64,000 nt of DNA, from assembly GCA_032622095.1 (NCBI GenBank), contig CP136067.1, forward strand, positions 180,580,556 through 180,644,555. Direction: 5' to 3'. The notes under the pieces were generated by a model. The model saw only the letters and a program-made list of their open reading frames with translations, was not told the DNA's origin and ran no database searches. The DNA is from Siphonodentalium dalli (taxonomy: Eukaryota > Mollusca > Scaphopoda > Gadilida > Siphonodentaliidae). Each line of letters begins with the position of its first letter. Within the stretch, counting starts at the first letter, position 1. Both the position numbers and the translations under genes were made by a program. Below, one piece after another: positions 62,845 through 64,000 of this stretch.

Positions 62845-63394
62845 CTGAGAAGTGATGAAATTTAAAGCTGCTGTCAGAATCCCAAACCCCAAAATTACAA
62901 CGTGAACTAAGTTTTCTAAAATCTCAATTTAGCATGACTCTTCTCCAGCTGCATATTACTGTGTTTAGAACATTATACAGATTGCCTGTGAATGTGATCT
63001 ATGTATGTTTATCAATTGAAATACTCTCAAGAATAATCAAATTATTTATGAAGTCGAATATATGTCTGACAACAAGTGTATTTTTAGGGATACTAATATA
63101 TGTTGTCAAAATTTAAACTAGTTCTTAAAAATTTCTGGCTGTAAGCGCGTTTGGGATTAGACCAATCCATGCCATGAATCTCTACTCTGGCTTTGACCCA
63201 TATAAATCATATTCAACCAGTTCAAAACCTGTGAACTTTTTGAAGTTCTGACAGGGAACAGAACTAAATAAAATTGAAACAAGGGTTGCGCATCGAAGAT
63301 GGCGCTCATCGAGATTTTTGCCCAGTCCGACCGACAATCACTAAAAATGGGCGACTTAAGGATGCATAACTCAGGCACAACAAAAACAAGGGTG
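62845..63394. other. Upstream region; expected first exon not found
   Basis: No minus-strand ATG-bearing exon with a phase-0 donor could be supported. 63157-63265 is a left-arm fragment of the CATGCCATGAATCTC MITE. A short plus-strand frame begins at AAGATGGCGCTCATC (about 63298), with no recognisable product. Confidence 0.4.
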
Positions 63395-63648
63395 CAAGCC
63401 TTGAAATAGTGTGCCTGTCATTTGCAGAATGAGGTCCCCAGAGGGTGAATTTAGTGATGCTACCCCGCATAGCAGGCTAGCATCACCAAATTCACCCTCT
63501 GGGGACCTCATTCTGCTGAGTTGTAAGCAGAATGAGGTTCCCAGAGGGTGAATTTGGTGATGCTAGCCCGCTATGCGGGGTAGCATCACTAAATTCACCC
63601 TCTGGGAACCTCATTCTGCAAATGACAGACACACTATTTCAAGGCTTG
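63395..63648. mobile_element. hAT-type MITE, compact two-hairpin copy
   Basis: Ends CAAGCCTTGAAATAGTGTG / CACTATTTCAAGGCTTG and perfect duplication CAAGGGTG (63387-63394, 63649-63656). The two hairpins are almost back to back because the unique centre is lost (254 bp). Confidence 0.93.
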
Positions 63649-63656
63649 CAAGGGTG

Positions 63657-64000
63657 GCACATCCAAGATGGAGCTTGTCAACCTGAGGTGCTGCGAAAAG
63701 TCAACTCAGAAATTTATGAGGACAAAACAAGATGGCATGTATTGCTTTTGCTTCTTATGGAAGTTGGAACACCTCCACAACAAGTATTAAACACAGGGCC
63801 GATTTCTCTGGGGCCGACTGTTTTAGGCCAACTTCTCCTGTATTCCCGGAGTCAGATGAACAGACTCAGGGTAATCAGTTCCATTCCCACACTGTGTCAG
63901 TTGGGACATTGTAGGGCCATTCAAATCGAGGGTTTAGAATTGAATCGAATGAGGGCTAAGATTCACGAATTGAATAAAAAATCTCAAATTGAATATATAC
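63657..64000. other. Window end, nothing firmly recognised
   Basis: A 60-codon plus-strand frame (63732-63914) has no recognised domain. The last 90 bp, with TAGGGCCATTCAAATCG and repeated GAATTGAATCGAAT, look like the start of another GATTCGATTCG hAT-like element cut by the window edge. Confidence 0.4.

Noticed and set aside
63298-63405. Plus-strand ATGGCGCTCATCGAG frame as first exon of a divergent gene
   Set aside because: Only about 36 codons, no donor site with consistent phase, and no product resemblance.
62845-64000. First exon and promoter of WDR60
   Set aside because: Several possible donors were tried on the minus strand but none gave an ATG-led phase-0 exon; better reported as not found.

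Overview
The window is animal nuclear DNA. Codons are interrupted by many GT-AG introns, there are no bacterial-style gene runs, and the AT-rich non-coding DNA is packed with mobile elements. Dispersed repeats of the type 'gggccataactct', 'catttgaacaaatctga' and '(gacg)n/(gaca)n', together with frequent acatgta/ccggtac words, suggest a marine lophotrochozoan, most likely a mollusc (bivalve-like). This is an inference from repeat style, not a proven identification.

The main content is one minus-strand gene covering almost the whole window (62844 down to 2692). It is the 5' half of DYNC2I1/WDR60, an intermediate chain of cytoplasmic dynein-2, the retrograde intraflagellar transport motor of cilia. 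I could place 21 consecutive coding exons (1,943 nt, about 648 codons). All have AG/GT borders and all reading phases fit from one exon to the next. They run from the conserved N-terminal KEDTW block, through a long charged Arg/Glu/Asp/Lys-rich tail, two DYEDDF acidic exons and the conserved DLPPVNEYELY block, into the first blade of the WD40 propeller. The first exon (start codon, promoter) and the C-terminal propeller exons were not found and should lie upstream and downstream of this window.

Everything else is intronic or flanking sequence, and most of what I can recognise there is mobile DNA. (i) Several TTAA-flanked, piggyBac-like MITE families (ends TTAACCCTTT...) and one short-TSD family (TGTGACCC ends) have different termini but carry the same near-perfect 69-bp hairpin module, usually as two inverted copies. 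(ii) A TA-flanked palindromic MITE (CAGTAATGCCC ends) occurs at least eight times. (iii) There are hAT-type MITEs with 8-bp duplications, including a family (CAAGCCTGCAAATAG ends) that itself carries two large internal hairpins. (iv) Single examples include a non-autonomous Helitron, a foldback element with a 10-11-bp duplication, a poly(A) retroposon with a 15-bp duplication, and an 896-bp insert with a 13-bp duplication that carries an intact 228-codon ORF. (v) There are two large minisatellites: a 60-bp unit at about 3.2-4.6 kb that stays open as a 20-residue protein repeat, and a 52-bp unit at about 11.5-13.0 kb. Many insertions are nested, so their relative ages can be read off.

Several insertions end within 8-50 bp of WDR60 splice sites. 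One exon (6059-6135) has its 3' end and splice donor copied in tandem further into the intron. These are the places where the mobile DNA could affect the host gene.
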